From contig JAJXWJ010000012.1 of NCBI GenBank assembly GCA_021781655.1, positions 1 through 61,350 on the forward strand: a stretch of 61,350 bases of DNA, written 5' to 3'. The notes beneath the pieces were generated by a model. The model was not told where the DNA came from, searched no databases, and was given only the letters and a program-made list of their open reading frames with translations. The stretch is from Bacillota bacterium. Its GTDB lineage: Bacteria > Bacillota > Clostridia > Clostridiales > Clostridiaceae. Every line of letters starts with the position of its first letter. The first letter of the stretch is position 1. Of the stretch, positions 59,749-61,350 are shown one piece after another. The position numbers and the translations under genes were made by a program.

Positions 59749-60483
59749 TCATTTTGAAGGCAAAAATTTTAATGGTAATTTTATAATGCCTTCTGCTGTT
59801 ATACTAGCTTTTGTTCTAATAATATTAGAACAAATTTTATACCAAATAAAATTAGATAAACATATAGCTATGAAAATCAGCCAATACTTTACAGAAGTAT
59901 AGCTTTGCGTAACTTGTAAAATTAATAAAAGAATAGATAGTACAGGGAATACTACAATATTAACTATTATACCGATTACGTAAGTGCGAGCACAAAAATT
60001 CATAATTAATGAGAACATTACATTTATGGAATAGCAAGTTAATATAATTGCAAAAAAAGTGATGAAAATTATAAAGTTTAATTTAACAGATAAATTTTTA
60101 TAGCTTGTACCAAAACCTGAAAGAATAAATTTATATCCAAAATGCTTACAAAATAATTGTAAAAATTGTAAAATCAAAATTTCATAAAGTGCATATATAA
60201 AGCTTTTAACTACTACCATTATTTTTATAGAGTTAAAAAATACTTTCCTATTTGAAGTAAAATTAGAAAACATAATAAATCTAAATCCTAAGCTTATAGG
60301 ATAATCTATTACCATGCACATCATCCACGCTGTATTACTTACAAAATTTACACTTATAACACTACCTTTACTAATCCCTATATAATCTGTCATAAAAAAT
60401 ATTGTGCTTATAATTATTGGATATACTAATATGAATATATCCTGATTTCTATATAACCTTAAACACACTTTTAGTTTTTTCAA
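59749..60483 (-). CDS. Polytopic membrane protein, ABC-2 permease-like
   Basis: 244 residues with about six hydrophobic helices (for example IFILVYPIIISTIFFMTDYI, LNFIIFITFFAIILTCYSI, IGIIVNIVVFPVLSILLLIL). The layout is as in the short permease subunits of peptide or lantibiotic-immunity ABC exporters. Charged loops are few and no ATP-binding motif exists. It starts 14 bp after the gene at 60498, so the two are co-transcribed and may form a heterodimer. The assignment is by topology and context only. Confidence 0.5.
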   Translation of the reverse strand: MKKLKVCLRLYRNQDIFILVYPIIISTIFFMTDYIGISKGSVISVNFVSNTAWMMCMVIDYPISLGFRFIMFSNFTSNRKVFFNSIKIMVVVKSFIYALYEILILQFLQLFCKHFGYKFILSGFGTSYKNLSVKLNFIIFITFFAIILTCYSINVMFSLIMNFCARTYVIGIIVNIVVFPVLSILLLILQVTQSYTSVKYWLIFIAICLSNFIWYKICSNIIRTKASITAEGIIKLPLKFLPSK

Positions 60484-60497
60484 AGCTCACACCTCCA

Positions 60498-61217
60498 TTA
60501 TATAAATACGTCTGATTTTTTTATTTCTATCCAATTTCCGTACAAAACTAAAATTAATACAACGAAAAAAGGAAATATATAAACTGTATCTATATTTGCA
60601 ATTGCTACAAATAAGTTTGTAATATTCGTTTTTGCTACTGCATAAATTATCGGTAAAGTCTCAATAGTAGTTAATGTCAAAATCACTATATTTCTTTTCA
60701 TATCTTGAAATTTATTTTTCAACAAAAATATATAGTTTAAGAATATGAAATAAATACTTACAATTAAAAAACTAAAAATTGCAAATTTAAATAAAGAAAA
60801 AAAGCTCACTCCAATTAGTTTTAATAATTTGTAATTAAAAACTCCAATTAAGATTAATGGGATTATTTCTATTATTATCATACTAATTAAAAGTAATAAG
60901 TTAAATTTAATTGTATAAATATAATATTTTTTCCTTGTAATATTAAAAAAGGATGATATTCTAAGTAGCTGTTTCCCATTAATCTGAAAAATGAACACTA
61001 ATATAGGAAAATTAATTAAAAAAGCCAAACTATGCAATAGCCTTATTATATTAATATCATTATAATTAGCAGTATTATGAGAAAACGTATTTATCATGTC
61101 AACTACTATTAATAACAAATAAGGCACACTAATATATATAATAGTACCAAGTCCTAAAAGACCTAAAGATTCTAAAATTTTCTTTTGAATTTTACCGCAT
61201 TTTTTTAATTGTTCCAT
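60498..61217 (-). CDS. Polytopic membrane protein, ABC-2 permease-like
   Basis: 239 residues, six or so membrane helices (LGLGTIIYISVPYLLLIVVD, LLHSLAFLINFPILVFIF, NLLLLISMIIIEIIPLILIG and others), a basic N-terminus (EQLKKCGKIQKKI) and a short cytoplasmic end. It is paired with the gene at 59749 in size and topology. An ATPase partner would be expected upstream, beyond the right edge of the window. The ribosome-binding site is weak (AGGAT, 5 nt before ATG). Confidence 0.5.
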   Translation of the reverse strand: MEQLKKCGKIQKKILESLGLLGLGTIIYISVPYLLLIVVDMINTFSHNTANYNDINIIRLLHSLAFLINFPILVFIFQINGKQLLRISSFFNITRKKYYIYTIKFNLLLLISMIIIEIIPLILIGVFNYKLLKLIGVSFFSLFKFAIFSFLIVSIYFIFLNYIFLLKNKFQDMKRNIVILTLTTIETLPIIYAVAKTNITNLFVAIANIDTVYIFPFFVVLILVLYGNWIEIKKSDVFI

Positions 61218-61268
61218 AGATATCCTGGTTTCTAAAACTATGACAAATTAAATTTGCATAGTTTTTCA

Positions 61269-61287
61269 TCCTACTGACTAAGTAGGA
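61269..61287. repeat. Short hairpin near the right edge
   Basis: TCCTACT-GACTA-AGTAGGA, 7-bp perfect arms, about 52 bp upstream of the last membrane-protein gene. No clear T-tract follows. A minus-strand frame ending NEHEILR stops near 61327-61329 and could be the tail of the next gene, but too little is visible. Confidence 0.4.
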
Positions 61288-61350
61288 CGGTAGTGTCACA
61301 GGATTCAACTACTAGGATTAAGACTACTATCTTAAAATCTCATGTTCATT

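Overview
The window is AT-rich, tightly packed DNA from an anaerobic, endospore-type Firmicute, most likely Clostridium sensu stricto. The evidence is the strong GGAGG ribosome-binding sites, frequent TTG/GTG starts, anaerobic (cbi-type) cobalamin genes, hybrid-cluster protein and clostridial AsrABC sulfite reductase. I cannot name the species.

Layout. Positions 1-6.3 kb hold general genes on the minus strand: a truncated AAA-like ATPase, a DEAD-box helicase, a cold-shock protein, a small monooxygenase, a Gfo/Idh/MocA oxidoreductase and a Cache-domain chemoreceptor. Positions 6.3-15 kb are a beta-glucoside locus: two GH1 6-phospho-beta-glucosidases, a BglP-type PTS permease, a LicT/BglG antiterminator and a GH4 6-phospho-beta-glucosidase. 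Two promoters there carry cre-like sites and three RAT/terminator modules. An AEC transporter and a capless Cof-type HAD protein follow.

Positions 16.5-44.5 kb, all on the minus strand, form an almost complete route from glutamyl-tRNA to adenosylcobalamin. In transcription order: pduX and cobT; a cobalamin riboswitch with terminator; hemA, a precorrin-2 dehydrogenase, hemC, cobA-hemD, hemB, hemL; cbiK, cbiP, cbiB, cobD, cbiA; then cbiC, cbiD, cbiE, cbiT, cbiL, cbiF, cbiG, cbiJ, cbiH, cobO, cobU, cobS, cobC. No cobalt transporter or lower-ligand synthesis gene is seen here. The run is interrupted between cbiA and cbiC by a 3.9-kb patch (25.95-29.79 kb) of accessory genes and gene debris: an HNH endonuclease, an AlbA_2/Schlafen-type ATPase with a 27-bp tandem repeat, a HAD phosphatase, and fragments of the same ATPase, a NUDIX protein and a DUF1016/YhcG nuclease.

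Positions 44.7-52.3 kb hold a GT28-like glycosyltransferase, a plus-strand MFS transporter, cysK, hcp, and an ACT-domain plus UPF0210 pair behind a single-aptamer glycine riboswitch and terminator. Positions 52.6-55.1 kb are gene-poor and look rearranged: a long structured leader before a small secreted protein, two copies of a ~79-bp repeat (one of which has cut short a small gene), near-perfect hairpins, a two-helix membrane protein and a decayed DDE transposase. Positions 55.2-61.3 kb hold asrABC behind a CRP/FNR-like palindrome, folE, an orphan protein resembling the FliD C-terminus, and two polytopic membrane proteins resembling ABC-2 permease subunits.

Physiologically, sirohydrochlorin made by the hem/cob genes can supply both B12 and the siroheme needed by AsrC. 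CysK can use the sulfide that AsrABC makes. Start codons were moved from the longest frame wherever a ribosome-binding site decided the question; each case is stated.
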